Assembly (NCBI GenBank): GCA_024693105.1
Contig: JAILLO010000093.1
Location: forward strand, 30,929 to 94,928
Source: Clostridia bacterium
GTDB lineage: Bacteria; Bacillota; Clostridia; Peptostreptococcales; Anaerovoracaceae
DNA length: 64,000 bases
Direction of reading: 5' to 3'
Part shown: piece by piece, positions 52,857 to 61,954 of the stretch
How positions within the stretch are numbered: position 1 is the stretch's first letter
How the letters are laid out: each line of letters opens with the position of its first letter
Position numbers and translations under genes: made by a program
The notes under the pieces: model-generated
What the model saw: the letters and a program-made list of their open reading frames with translations, nothing else
Databases searched by the model: none
What the model was told of the DNA's origin: nothing

Positions 52857-55214
52857 TTAGAATAAAGCTCTGCCGTCATACTGAGCTCCGTCTCTGAGAT
52901 TATTGCTACGCAGATAAGTGCGATAATGCAAATCGCCTTCAAGGCGCGATGACATGGCCTCGTTCCAGTCATCATCTTTGCCCATAAGTCTGAGTTTCTT
53001 CGCCTTGCGTGTTTTCAAAATAGCATCCTGAAGCATCTCAAGTCTCTGCTTGAGTGCTTCAATTGCTTTTTCTGAAATTATATCTGCCACCGCATATCCG
53101 AGGATCTCAGGTGTCAAATGAAGTATCTGCGAGCACATTTCCTCATCCATCGTCTCAATAAATAACGTGCCGTCCTCCGCAAAAAGAGGAGGAATTCTCC
53201 CGGCGCCGCCTTTTTGGAGCGTTTCCGGTCCCAAAAGTCCGAACGCCATATCGTTGTCTATGCCGACAATCTGCGTGATTATGTAGTCGCCATCATCGGT
53301 TTTCTGAGTCCTTACCAGAAAATTACCTGCGTTTCTGTCAACCTGCCCACAGATAAAATCCAACAATTTCAGGTTTTCAAGCTGTCTGATGGCCTCAGGA
53401 GAATAGATTACTCTCTTGCCACGTTCCTTCGCCTTCATTTCAAGTGCCGCAATGCCCTTACCTCTTGCATCTTCCATAAGATTGCCTTCAACCTGCGCTC
53501 CTTTGTATGTGAGAGCCACAGTCTGTGACTCGGCAATAAGGGTTTTTTGACCCAAAAGCGCCGCAACCCTGCTTGTTGCAACGTTTCTTGAAGTAAGCAT
53601 CTCGCCTTCTTCGATCCTTGCGGTTTCGCTTGCAATGAATGAAGCTGTTTTGCGTTTTGAAACACTTTCGATATATTCATAAACAGCCTGCATATTTTTT
53701 TCGTCGGAAAGCCACTCCAAAACTCTTTCGTTGCCTTTGCCGCTCTTCATGGCAGACAAAATACGCATCTTGTTGCCCTGGATAAACAATTCCGTCTCTT
53801 CCTTCGTGGCAGCTTCCGGAACTGCAAAGGAAAACGAAATCAACATTGCAAATATATCGTCAATGCTGAACTTTGGCATGCCGCCTTCTTTTGCCTTTTC
53901 AAAAAGTATCTTTCCGGCACTTCCTGCCGGTGCTTCATAGAAGTATCTCCTGACGAGTCCTTCGTCCGAAAGCGATTCAAATTTTTCGGCTTCTTTGAAA
54001 TAACCCTTCTTTTGACCGACCTCAAGCACATATACGCGGCTTGTTCCTGCGCCGCCTTCTTCCACGCTGCCACCGTTTGAATCCATGTCGACTTCCCTCA
54101 TCCTTGCCTTTGAAAGCACGCTTCTGAAGCTTACCGTCTTTCCGCTCACCGCAAGTTCAAATGCACTGTCCGCAGCCGTTTCAAAGCCGTCAACGTCCTT
54201 TTCGAGTGTCTTCAAAAGATTCATGACCATATCAAAACGTCTCTGTCCGTTCTTTGATTTTGGGGCCTTGCCCGAAGTGTATTTTTTGCACAATTCGATC
54301 AAACGGCGATATTCCGCCATAATTACGGTTTTCTTTTGGGCAAAAAGGGTTTCGTCAGAAGGAACATCTTCACTGATATGCTGACGATATTCTCTGAGTG
54401 CATCCATCACATTCTTCATGTCCCCTGAAGCAGTCCACCTTCTGCATTCAAGAAGTTCATCGCCTTCGAATTGTGCTCCTTCCAAAGTTTCAAGCTCTAC
54501 AAGAAGTGATTTGGCAAGCTGCTGCCTTCTTTTTGCTTTCTTCGAAAACTGATGTCCGCTATGCCTTGAATAATACTCTCTTGCGGCAATATATGCCTTG
54601 CGCGCCTGACTTGCAAACTCAGGGCCCGATGAAATGCCGCCGCTTTTCATCTTCATAAGCGCCGCAACCCCGCTTTTCATGGTTTCAAAGTGAATACCCG
54701 CAGAATCATCATCGCTTGCAAGCTGTTTTGCAAGCATCTCAAGGGAACCTGCAGCTGCGCCGTCCGAACCGGCATCCGAATCCGAATCATCTCCGGCCCC
54801 GCCTTCGGCAGCTTCCGCCTTTTGGAGCACAACCTTCATTTCTTCTTTTGCGGCTTCACGATGCTTTTCTACTTCTTTTCCCTCGACGAGCTTCTCTCTG
54901 ACACTCTCGGCATGAACACTTACAGTGTCGAGTGCCCCCGAAGCGGCCAGAGAATCAAGCGCATCCTCCGTTGTTTCCGAAAGTCCGGTTTCCTTGAGGG
55001 CTGCCGGAGGAAGTGAATCATCATTCACAGGTTCTCCTGTTTCAAACAGCTGATGCATCGCCTGTGACATCTCGTAATCCTCAGTCTGAAGTTCCGGGGC
55101 CTGCTGCAGCGCTTTCTTTTGCTGCCTCTCCGCATGTAATCTCTTCTGTTCATCGGTATAAACATGTTCCTTATGCGTTCTGGCCGCAAGCATCTGGTCC
55201 TTTGACTCAGTCAC
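52857..55214 (-). CDS. Large protein with PI4K/actin-fragmin-kinase-like domain, candidate CIS effector
   Basis: A 785-residue protein starting at a GTG behind AAAGGAGGG. The first 160 residues are hydrophilic and probably disordered, with an Asp/Ser/Gly-rich stretch near 135-150. A helical region follows (about 175-370). The C-terminal part (about 395-740) has a kinase-like order. A strand VYVLEVGQKKGYFKEAEKFE carries a candidate nucleotide-binding Lys near 407. The catalytic-loop-like CGQVDRNAGNFLV has Asp626 and Asn631, and IVGIDNDMAFG has Asp653 in the DFG-like place. This resembles PI3/PI4-kinase and actin-fragmin-kinase-type folds, also seen in bacterial effectors. There is no signal peptide. 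It heads the operon with a GNAT and a channel gene. Confidence 0.7.
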   Translation of the reverse strand: MTESKDQMLAARTHKEHVYTDEQKRLHAERQQKKALQQAPELQTEDYEMSQAMHQLFETGEPVNDDSLPPAALKETGLSETTEDALDSLAASGALDTVSVHAESVREKLVEGKEVEKHREAAKEEMKVVLQKAEAAEGGAGDDSDSDAGSDGAAAGSLEMLAKQLASDDDSAGIHFETMKSGVAALMKMKSGGISSGPEFASQARKAYIAAREYYSRHSGHQFSKKAKRRQQLAKSLLVELETLEGAQFEGDELLECRRWTASGDMKNVMDALREYRQHISEDVPSDETLFAQKKTVIMAEYRRLIELCKKYTSGKAPKSKNGQRRFDMVMNLLKTLEKDVDGFETAADSAFELAVSGKTVSFRSVLSKARMREVDMDSNGGSVEEGGAGTSRVYVLEVGQKKGYFKEAEKFESLSDEGLVRRYFYEAPAGSAGKILFEKAKEGGMPKFSIDDIFAMLISFSFAVPEAATKEETELFIQGNKMRILSAMKSGKGNERVLEWLSDEKNMQAVYEYIESVSKRKTASFIASETARIEEGEMLTSRNVATSRVAALLGQKTLIAESQTVALTYKGAQVEGNLMEDARGKGIAALEMKAKERGKRVIYSPEAIRQLENLKLLDFICGQVDRNAGNFLVRTQKTDDGDYIITQIVGIDNDMAFGLLGPETLQKGGAGRIPPLFAEDGTLFIETMDEEMCSQILHLTPEILGYAVADIISEKAIEALKQRLEMLQDAILKTRKAKKLRLMGKDDDWNEAMSSRLEGDLHYRTYLRSNNLRDGAQYDGRALF

Positions 55215-55265
55215 AATATCCCTCCTTTAGCAATTGTTCCTCAAAAGCAAACCTTTATGTTTTTT

Positions 55266-56507
55266 CTATAATTCATGCATGAAAAGACCTGAACCGAGTT
55301 TTGGTTCAAACCATGTTGATTTCGGTGGCATTACCATGCCATTGTCGGATACGTTGAGCAGATCTGAAATCTCAACAGGATATACCGCAATGGCAAGTTT
55401 CATATCCGAATCAGCTCTTCTCTTGAGTTCTCCGAGTCCCCTGATACCGCCCACAAAGTCAATTCTCTTGTCGGTACGGGGATCGTCGATTCCGAGTATC
55501 TTTGAAAGGACATTGTTCTGAAGCACTGCAACATCCAAAGAATCAATCGGATGATCCGGAATAATCTCAGGCTTTGCTTCAAGCTTATACCAGTTACCTT
55601 CAAGATACATTGAAAATACATGCTTTGCTTCAGGCGCATATATTGCTTCGCCCTTCTTCTCAACAGCGAAGCCTGCCTTTTCAAGTTTTTCGATGAACTG
55701 CTGCGGCGTGTTTCCGTTGAGGTCTTTGACTACTCTGTTGTAATCAAAGATTTTCAAATCGTTGTCAGGGAAAATAACCGCCATAAAGAAGTTGAATTCT
55801 TCTTCACCCGTATAATCGGGATGCTCTTCCCTGCGCTTAATTCCGACCTTGCACGCCGATGCGCTTCTGTGATGTCCGTCTGCAATATAAAGTGCCGGAA
55901 TTTCTCCGAAAAGTCTTTCTATGTTTCTGACCGTTTCATCGTCGTCTATTGCCCACAAAGCATGACCTATGCCGTCTTTGGAAACGAAATCGTATTCTGC
56001 TTCATGAGTTGCCATCCAGCCCTCCACAAGAGTCCTGATGCGCTTATCATCCCTGTATGTAAGGAAAACCGGCTCGGTATTCGTGTTGCATACGTCAAAA
56101 TGACTGATTCTGTCCAGTTCCTTTTCAACTCTTGTAAATTCATGCTTTTTGATGACATTGTTCTGATAATCGTCAACAGACACACAGGCAGTTATTCCTG
56201 TCTGGACACGTCCGTCCATAACCTGTCTGTAAATATAAAGCATCGGCTTTTCTTCTCTCTTGAAAATGCCCTTTGCCAGAAATTCGCCTATATTTGATTT
56301 TGCCTTTTCGTAAACACTCTTGTCATAAGCGTTTTCCTGCTCCGGAAGATCTATTTCCGAACGGCAGATATGAAGAAAACTGCATGGATTTCCCTCAGCC
56401 ATCTTTGCCGCTTCTTCTCTGTTCATAACATCATACGGAAGGGAAATAACCTTCTCCGCATATTCCTTCTCAGGTCTTACCGCTCTGAACGGTCTAACAA
56501 TCGCCAT
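55266..56507 (-). CDS. DUF1015-family protein
   Basis: A 413-residue protein of the DUF1015 family. It starts [20 protein letters not shown] and has ISLPYDVMNREEA, the central ALWAIDDDETVRNIERLFGE, the conserved ALYIADGHHRSASACKV and the later DHPIDSLDVAVLQNNVL. The HHR motif suggests a catalytic or nucleotide-binding site, but the reaction is not established. GGAGGTAAGAAAAA precedes the ATG. It overlaps the end of cmk by 14 bases, so it is translated from the nrdR-cmk message. Confidence 0.93.
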   Translation of the reverse strand: MAIVRPFRAVRPEKEYAEKVISLPYDVMNREEAAKMAEGNPCSFLHICRSEIDLPEQENAYDKSVYEKAKSNIGEFLAKGIFKREEKPMLYIYRQVMDGRVQTGITACVSVDDYQNNVIKKHEFTRVEKELDRISHFDVCNTNTEPVFLTYRDDKRIRTLVEGWMATHEAEYDFVSKDGIGHALWAIDDDETVRNIERLFGEIPALYIADGHHRSASACKVGIKRREEHPDYTGEEEFNFFMAVIFPDNDLKIFDYNRVVKDLNGNTPQQFIEKLEKAGFAVEKKGEAIYAPEAKHVFSMYLEGNWYKLEAKPEIIPDHPIDSLDVAVLQNNVLSKILGIDDPRTDKRIDFVGGIRGLGELKRRADSDMKLAIAVYPVEISDLLNVSDNGMVMPPKSTWFEPKLGSGLFMHEL

Positions 56508-57159
56508 TTTTTCTTACCTCCGAAATTATATATTCTATGACCTCGTCTATTGTCATATTTGTAGTATCAAGTTCTTTAGCATCCTGTGCCCTGCAAAGAG
56601 GGTTAAGCTCCCGGTGGGTGTCTCTGTAATCACGCTCTTCTATATCCGCAAGCACCTCTTCAAATACCGCAGGCATTCCTTTTGCCTGCATTTCTTCAAA
56701 TCTGCGTTTTGCCCTCTCCTGTGCCGTCGCCGTCATAAAGATTTTGTATTCGGCATCTGTAAGGACATTCGATCCTATATCCCTGCCGTCCATAATAATG
56801 CTTTTTGACTTTCCCATATTTCTCTGAAGCTGCACAAGTTTTTCGCGTACTGCGGCAACAGCGGAACATTCGGACGACATCCTTGTGACCTCTGCAGTAC
56901 GTATAAGGCCGCTTACATCCTTACCGTCAAGAAAAATCTTTCCTCCGGAAAAATCGATTTCCGAATCATCAAGCATGGCGCGAAGCTTATCTTCATCGCC
57001 CGGTTTGATGCCGTTTTCGAGCATCTTGTATGCAACAGCCCTGTACATGGCGCCGGTATCTATATAGTCGATGCCGAGGCGTTTTGCCACAGCTTTTGCA
57101 ATTGTACTCTTTCCTGCTCCGCCCGGTCCGTCTATCGCAATTCTGTATATTCTACTCAT
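56494..57159 (-). CDS. cmk: Cytidylate kinase
   Basis: A 221-residue enzyme that phosphorylates CMP and dCMP with ATP. The ATG at 57159 has AGGAGA eight bases upstream and overlaps the end of nrdR by 8 bases. The P-loop GPGGAGKS is at 11-18, followed by [20 protein letters not shown], the nucleotide-binding [11 protein letters not shown] and the [13 protein letters not shown] stretch. Length and motifs are typical of Cmk. Confidence 0.97.
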   Translation of the reverse strand: MSRIYRIAIDGPGGAGKSTIAKAVAKRLGIDYIDTGAMYRAVAYKMLENGIKPGDEDKLRAMLDDSEIDFSGGKIFLDGKDVSGLIRTAEVTRMSSECSAVAAVREKLVQLQRNMGKSKSIIMDGRDIGSNVLTDAEYKIFMTATAQERAKRRFEEMQAKGMPAVFEEVLADIEERDYRDTHRELNPLCRAQDAKELDTTNMTIDEVIEYIISEVRKNGDC

Positions 57160-57637
57160 TCTTATTTTCTCCTGAATTGTGCTTTTTGCTGACAAGCAGC
57201 TTCTCAACTTCGGCAACAAATGTGCTTACATCCGTAAACTGCCTGTATACAGATGCAAAACGCACATATGCGACTTCATCAAGTGCCTGAAGCTGCTCCA
57301 TGATAAGCTCTCCGATAAACTTGCTTTCAACTTCCTTCTCCATCATGTTGTTCAGGCCGCGCTCGATTTCCTCGACAACCTTTTCGATTTCTGCCATCGG
57401 GACAGGTCTCTTTTCACAGGCTCTGACGATTCCGTTGAGAATCTTGTTTCTGTCAAAGGCTTCACGGCTGCCGTCTTTTTTGACAACCATAAGAATCATT
57501 TCCTCAACCTTTTCATATGTCGTGAAACGCTTCTTGCATGTATCGCATACTCTCCTTCTTCTGATCGCATGCCCATCCTCGGTATGTCTTGAATCAATAA
57601 CCCTTGTATCCGGGTTTTCACAAAACGGACATTTCAT
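57152..57637 (-). CDS. nrdR: Transcriptional repressor NrdR
   Basis: A 161-residue regulator of ribonucleotide reductase genes. The start at 57637 has AAGGAG nearby. The zinc ribbon has CPFC (3-6) and CDTC, with [20 protein letters not shown]. The ATP-cone domain has [20 protein letters not shown] and [17 protein letters not shown]. NrdR senses (d)ATP and represses nrd promoters. It lies at the head of nrdR-cmk-DUF1015. No nrd genes are in the window. Confidence 0.97.
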   Translation of the reverse strand: MKCPFCENPDTRVIDSRHTEDGHAIRRRRVCDTCKKRFTTYEKVEEMILMVVKKDGSREAFDRNKILNGIVRACEKRPVPMAEIEKVVEEIERGLNNMMEKEVESKFIGELIMEQLQALDEVAYVRFASVYRQFTDVSTFVAEVEKLLVSKKHNSGENKNE

Positions 57638-57684
57638 TTTTTTCTTCTCCTTTTTCAAAAGCATACAAAATAAATACAACCTGA

Positions 57685-57716
57685 GCAGACAATCCGCTTT
57701 CCGCGGATTTGTCTGC
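57685..57716 (-). terminator. Strong hairpin between PPIase and nrdR genes
   Basis: GCAGACAATCCGC and GCGGATTTGTCTGC pair with one bulged base. The following minus-strand sequence is not U-rich, so it may be a partial terminator or a processing site. Confidence 0.45.
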
Positions 57717-57736
57717 CCGTATCTTTCCCATTATAC

Positions 57737-58840
57737 TTATGCTGTAACCTTATCCTCCGCAGGAGTTACTTTTGCGGAATCAATAAGGAAATCCATTACC
57801 TTATCAAGCAGAATAAGCAGTTCAAGCGTTTCTTTTCCCGCATAATCCTCAAAGGAAACTGAATTTGCCTTTTCAAATTCTTCTTTTGAAGCATAACCCT
57901 GTTTTTCAAGAAGGTCATTGACACCATCTTCGTATTCGGAGCTGCTTACTTCAATATTTTCCGCTCTTGCAATCGCAACAATAATCATTTCCTGTGCAAC
58001 CTGCTGCTGTGCGGACTCGGTCATTCCTTTTTCGAAATCTTCTTTTGTTGTATTGGTTTTTTGCAGCATATCATCCAATGTAGTTCCCATGTACGCAGCA
58101 TAGGATTCAATATATTCCTGCTGTTTTGCCTTATAGTCATTTACTTCCTTTTCAGGATATTTTTTTACATTGGAATCTGCAATAAGAGTTCCCATAATCT
58201 GATTTTCCATGTCAGTGCGTGCCGAGTCCTCATTCTTTGCAATAAGATCTTCTTTGACACTCTTTTCATATTCTTTGATTGATTTGCAGTCACTTACAGA
58301 CTTAACAAAATCCATATCATATTCCGGAACATGCTTAATAATTCTTGAGTTAACTGTAACCGTAAACTCAACCGGCTTGCCTGCAATGTCTGCATTTTGC
58401 GGATAAGGATCCGGGAAAGTCAGATTAAGCACCTTTGTTTCTCCTACAGCAACGCCTATCAGGCCGTCTTCAAAACCGTCGATAAATGAACCTGAACCGA
58501 TTTCAAGTTCACGGCCCTTTGCTGTTGCATTTGCAACCTCCTTGCCGTCAACCTTTCCGGCATAATCTATGTTGACAGTGTCGCCTTCTTCAACAACACC
58601 CGAAACGGCCGCCTCTGTAGTGTAGGCAGCTTCTCTGCGCAAATCTATTTCAGCGCGTACTTCATCATCAGTAACGCTTACATCCTGCTTCGTGACTTCA
58701 ATACCCTTATAATCACCAAGTTCTACATACTGTGACAGGTCATAATTGTAAAGTCCGCTTGTTGTGTCACCGCATCCTGTCATAAGCGTAGTCATCAAAA
58801 GACAAAATATCATTAAAAATGCCCATACTCTTTTTTTCAT
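57737..58840 (-). CDS. FKBP/trigger-factor-like peptidyl-prolyl isomerase lipoprotein
   Basis: A 367-residue lipoprotein. The signal peptide ends in the lipobox LMTGC with Cys23 as the lipid site. An FKBP domain follows (EEGDTVNIDYAGKVDGKEVA, SGSFIDGFEDGLIGVAVGET, LTFPDPYPQNADIAGKPVEF). Then comes a trigger-factor C-terminal-like helical region (about 190-360). It should assist folding of secreted proteins outside the membrane, like PrsA. AAAGG lies upstream of the ATG. The AEC transporter gene precedes it. Confidence 0.9.
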   Translation of the reverse strand: MKKRVWAFLMIFCLLMTTLMTGCGDTTSGLYNYDLSQYVELGDYKGIEVTKQDVSVTDDEVRAEIDLRREAAYTTEAAVSGVVEEGDTVNIDYAGKVDGKEVANATAKGRELEIGSGSFIDGFEDGLIGVAVGETKVLNLTFPDPYPQNADIAGKPVEFTVTVNSRIIKHVPEYDMDFVKSVSDCKSIKEYEKSVKEDLIAKNEDSARTDMENQIMGTLIADSNVKKYPEKEVNDYKAKQQEYIESYAAYMGTTLDDMLQKTNTTKEDFEKGMTESAQQQVAQEMIIVAIARAENIEVSSSEYEDGVNDLLEKQGYASKEEFEKANSVSFEDYAGKETLELLILLDKVMDFLIDSAKVTPAEDKVTA

Positions 58841-58897
58841 TTTTTAAACCAACCTTTCATTTCTGTCAAAAATCTATATCAAATGCAAAATGCTGCA

Positions 58898-59833
58898 TCA
58901 GATAAGTCCCATCATCTGGATTGCAAGTGTCCACAGGAAAGTGGACAAAATCGCAAAAACAGAGGTAAATACAACAATCTGCCCCGCGAGCACATAATCA
59001 GATTCGAGCTCACGTGCAAGAGAATAACTTGCAACCGCCGTCGGAACTCCGAAAGTGACAAACAGCAGTACAATTTCAAAATTTCTAAAGCCCAAAAGTG
59101 TTGAAACTCCGATTGCAATTGCAGGGAGAACGGCAAGCTTGATGACAACAAGAGCCGAAACTTCCCCTATACAGTCCCTGCTCGCCTTAAAGCTGAACGA
59201 AGCCCCAAGAAGGAACAGCGCCAACGGTGTTGCTACCTTAGACATTGAAGATATCGCCGAAAAAATCATATCCGGGACAGGTACGTGAAGAAAGAGAAAA
59301 GCAATCGCTATCAACGTCGATACAAGAAGAGGATTTTTGATAACATTCAGTGCAATGCGTCCCTTGCTTGTCACTTTTCCCTTGTAATACTCGAGTGCTA
59401 TAACCGAAAAAATATTGTACATAATTGAAGTTGCGGCAACAATAATTGCGGCAATTCCAAGGTATTTGTCTCCTATCAGCGCCGATATGACCGGAAAACC
59501 GAAATAAACCTCGTTTCCTCTGATAATGCCTTGAATCAAAACGCCCCTGCGTTCGCGCTTTTTTTCAAAGAAAGGTACAAATACAAAACTTGCAACCGAA
59601 ACCGCAACCGTTCCGACAACAGCAAACAAAACAACTCTCACATCTATATCAGATATATCTGTTGTGTAAATACTGCTGAACATAATGCAGGGCAGAAATA
59701 CCCAGAAAAGCAGTTTGTTTACCGTGCCGACACCGCTGTCGCTTATAATGCCGACACGACGGGCCGTATATCCCACCGCCATTATTATGAAGAGCGGTAC
59801 AACCACGCCAAGAGCCAGAAGAATCATTTCCAT
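58898..59833 (-). CDS. AEC-family (auxin efflux carrier-like) transporter
   Basis: A 311-residue integral membrane protein with about ten helices. It has GYTARRVGIISDSGVGTVNK near the N-terminus, RGNEVYFGFPVISALIGDKY in the middle and FGVPTAVASYSLARELES near the C-terminus, typical of the AEC family. Members export or import small organic acids and similar compounds; substrate unknown. AGGAGGCGCACTTT supports the start. The upstream gene ends 12 bases before it. Confidence 0.9.
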   Translation of the reverse strand: MEMILLALGVVVPLFIIMAVGYTARRVGIISDSGVGTVNKLLFWVFLPCIMFSSIYTTDISDIDVRVVLFAVVGTVAVSVASFVFVPFFEKKRERRGVLIQGIIRGNEVYFGFPVISALIGDKYLGIAAIIVAATSIMYNIFSVIALEYYKGKVTSKGRIALNVIKNPLLVSTLIAIAFLFLHVPVPDMIFSAISSMSKVATPLALFLLGASFSFKASRDCIGEVSALVVIKLAVLPAIAIGVSTLLGFRNFEIVLLFVTFGVPTAVASYSLARELESDYVLAGQIVVFTSVFAILSTFLWTLAIQMMGLI

Positions 59834-59845
59834 AAAGTGCGCCTC

Positions 59846-60523
59846 CTAAAATCTGTCGCTGTAATTCATAAGGCCCTTGATATAGCCGCCCTGAACCTGC
59901 TTACCCCGGCTTATTGCATCTTTTTCGGCAACTAGGCCGGTTTCTTTTTCTTCCCATTTAAAATTCAGTTTTAAAGCACCGTTTTCTGCCGCCACGTACC
60001 CAAGTCTTATCTGAGGCGGAATCTTGTCTGTGAAAGGCATTTTAGTCAGGTCGACCGAAATGGTAAGATTGTCCGCAAGAAGTCCATCCACAGGTCTCAT
60101 CGAAAGCAGCGTCTTAAGATATGAACCTTTCAAAGAGGCAGTCCTTATAGCTGCCTGCTGCATGTAATTTCCCTTTGATTTGAGGTCTTCGTAATACCGG
60201 AACATGACTCTTCTGCTTTCGGCATTGAAAACAAATTCTTCTACCTGAAGCATGTATCTTGCGGTAACCGGTCCGAGAATATCAATCTGTGCGTCTGCAG
60301 TAAGATGTATGGCTCCACCCGAAAAATCGATTTCAAAATTTGTTGCATGCGGCTTAAATTTTTCAAGAAGCATGCTTCTTAGCTCATTCTGAAAAAGTTC
60401 TTTCGGAATGACAAGTCTTCCCTGCTCCAGGTCTTTCGGTCTGAAATATGATATAATCCAGCTCAGTCTGTCCACATTTGCGGCAGCAAAAGCCAGAAGA
60501 TTTTTAAATGTTTCGTCGTTCAT
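59846..60523 (-). CDS. Unrecognised 225-residue protein
   Basis: A predicted cytoplasmic protein beginning MNDETFKNLLAFAAANVDRL. The start at 60523 is chosen because upstream codons run through the repeat-bearing promoter region; the ribosome binding site is weak. The central part, FEIDFSGGAIHLTADAQIDI then VTARYMLQVEEFVFNAESRR, is beta-rich and resembles lipid-binding-like (DUF2993-type) folds, but I cannot assign a family. It is the first gene of a leftward run with the AEC and PPIase genes. Confidence 0.65.
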   Translation of the reverse strand: MNDETFKNLLAFAAANVDRLSWIISYFRPKDLEQGRLVIPKELFQNELRSMLLEKFKPHATNFEIDFSGGAIHLTADAQIDILGPVTARYMLQVEEFVFNAESRRVMFRYYEDLKSKGNYMQQAAIRTASLKGSYLKTLLSMRPVDGLLADNLTISVDLTKMPFTDKIPPQIRLGYVAAENGALKLNFKWEEKETGLVAEKDAISRGKQVQGGYIKGLMNYSDRF

Positions 60524-60617
60524 TTCTGATAATCTTTTTCTCCGTATTCTGATGGTATCCCAAACTATCTTTAACTTGATTATTATACTATATATAGGCG
60601 CGAATGAAAAGTGAAGA

Positions 60618-60683
60618 TTCCGAATTGCGTCCTGCAAGTTTCCGAATTGCGTCCTGCAAGTTTCCGAATTACGTCCTACAAAT
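60618..60683 (+). repeat. Three 22-bp tandem repeats upstream of the MoaA-like gene
   Basis: Units at 60618-60639, 60640-60661 and 60662-60683, beginning TTCCGAATTGCGTCCT; the first two are identical and the third differs at three bases. Two helical turns per unit suggests stacked binding of a regulator, and the block ends 11 bases before the -35 box at 60695. Confidence 0.9.
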
Positions 60684-60694
60684 TCCCTCTTTCC

Positions 60695-60723
60695 TTGACG
60701 CAGGCACCCCCGTGGAGTACAAT
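60695..60723 (+). promoter_or_regulatory. Promoter of the MoaA-like gene
   Basis: TTGACG (60695-60700), a 17-base spacer, TACAAT (60718-60723). Transcription would begin near 60730, giving a leader of about 45 bases. Confidence 0.75.
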
Positions 60724-60773
60724 ATTTCTTGCAGAAAAATACTGCAAAATACACATTACGGACGGAGAAAAAA

Positions 60774-61667
60774 ATGAGAAACAAGGTCGGAAATGAAATA
60801 AATTATTTAAAAATCGCTGTTACGGACAGAACAAATCATACATGCAAATATGCACTTCCGAAAAGACCCGATGCTGCCACTGAAAATGAAAGTGCCGGTA
60901 TTCTGAGTTTTGAGGAAATTACAAAGGCTGTCAAAGCTTTTGCGGAGCTTGGCATAACTACGGTCGAACTTTGCGGTGAGTCCGGTGGTGAAGCCCTGCT
61001 GCGCAAAGATCTGCACAGACTCGTCAAGGATCTCAAAGCCGTAAAAGGCATCGAAAAAGTCATTCTTTCCACAAACGGAACGCTTCTTTCCGATGCTGCG
61101 GCAAAACTTAAGGATTTCGGTCTTGACAGCGTCAATATAAACATTCCCTCGCTGAAATTCGTAAGACTCAAAGAAATCACAGGAGAATCAATCGATACAG
61201 TTGTTGCGGGAATAAATGCAGCTACAGACAAGGGGCTGAAGCCGGTTGTTCTTGATACAACACTTTTCAGAGGTTATACACAAGATGAAATTCTTGACTT
61301 CCTGCAACTTACCTTCCAGCACGATTACACCGTATGCTTCCGTGAATTTCTGCCGGGAAGTTCCGAAATGAAGGGCGATTTTGAATATCTCCCCGAAGCC
61401 GATATACGTGCCAAACTGCCTGCACTTATGCCATGCGGAGAAGAAAAAGGCAGTTACACACTTTACAAATATCCGGGTGCTCTCGGAAAAATCACTTTTA
61501 TTTCTCCCGTTACGCATCCGGATTTTCACGAAGACGAAAAAATCAGCCTTTCGGCATTTGGTATTTTAAGTCCTTCTGTTTATGAAAACGGTGGTACCGA
61601 TATCCGTGAAGCTATTTCAGGCGATATAACAAAACTCAAAGATGTTATCGAAAACGCAGTTTCCTGA
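60774..61667 (+). CDS. MoaA-like protein lacking the Fe-S cysteines
   Basis: A 297-residue protein; the ATG at 60774 has GGAG upstream. It aligns by eye along the length of MoaA: the start LKIAVTDRTNHTCKYALP, then LSFEEITKAVKAFAELGITT, LSTNGTLLSDAAAKLKDFGL, DSVNINIPSLKFVRLKEITG and the final ISPVTHPDF. The radical SAM triad C-x3-C-x2-C is replaced by Thr20, Cys24 and Ala27. The C-terminal FCxxCN...C cluster site reads PDFHEDEKISLSAFGILSPS, without cysteine. The GGEP motif is altered to GESGGEALLR. It therefore should not bind either cluster and cannot be an active MoaA. It may be a regulatory or binding protein. A terminator follows. Confidence 0.8.
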   Translation: MRNKVGNEINYLKIAVTDRTNHTCKYALPKRPDAATENESAGILSFEEITKAVKAFAELGITTVELCGESGGEALLRKDLHRLVKDLKAVKGIEKVILSTNGTLLSDAAAKLKDFGLDSVNINIPSLKFVRLKEITGESIDTVVAGINAATDKGLKPVVLDTTLFRGYTQDEILDFLQLTFQHDYTVCFREFLPGSSEMKGDFEYLPEADIRAKLPALMPCGEEKGSYTLYKYPGALGKITFISPVTHPDFHEDEKISLSAFGILSPSVYENGGTDIREAISGDITKLKDVIENAVS

Positions 61668-61728
61668 ACGACCCGGGAATTATGCGCCTTTCCGTTAGCA
61701 GAAGTGTTATAAAAGTTGCGACAATGAC

Positions 61729-61758
61729 GGGCAGAAATCATTTCCATGATTTCTGCCC
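61729..61758 (+). terminator. Terminator after the MoaA-like gene
   Basis: GGGCAGAAATCAT and ATGATTTCTGCCC form a perfect 13-bp stem with a 4-base loop, followed by TTTTC. Confidence 0.92.
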
Positions 61759-61954
61759 TTTTCATCTAAAGTTTTCCTAAATATTACATTTTGCCGGGGT
61801 TATAATTGAAAAAAAAGGTTATACTATTGTCATGATAAGCAGAAACAAAAGCTGCATGATACTCGTTGAAAGCAAAATGCTTCCCCTGTGGCGCCGAACG
61901 GTGCCGGTTTCGACAAAGGGCAACGGGGATGCACGAAATGATTGGGAGGGTATT

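Noticed and set aside
60618..60683. CRISPR-like array
   Set aside because: The 22-bp units are directly adjacent with no spacers, and no cas genes are in the window.
61801..61825. oadA promoter from TATAAT or TATACT boxes
   Set aside because: Neither box has a -35 at acceptable distance, so the site is left unassigned.
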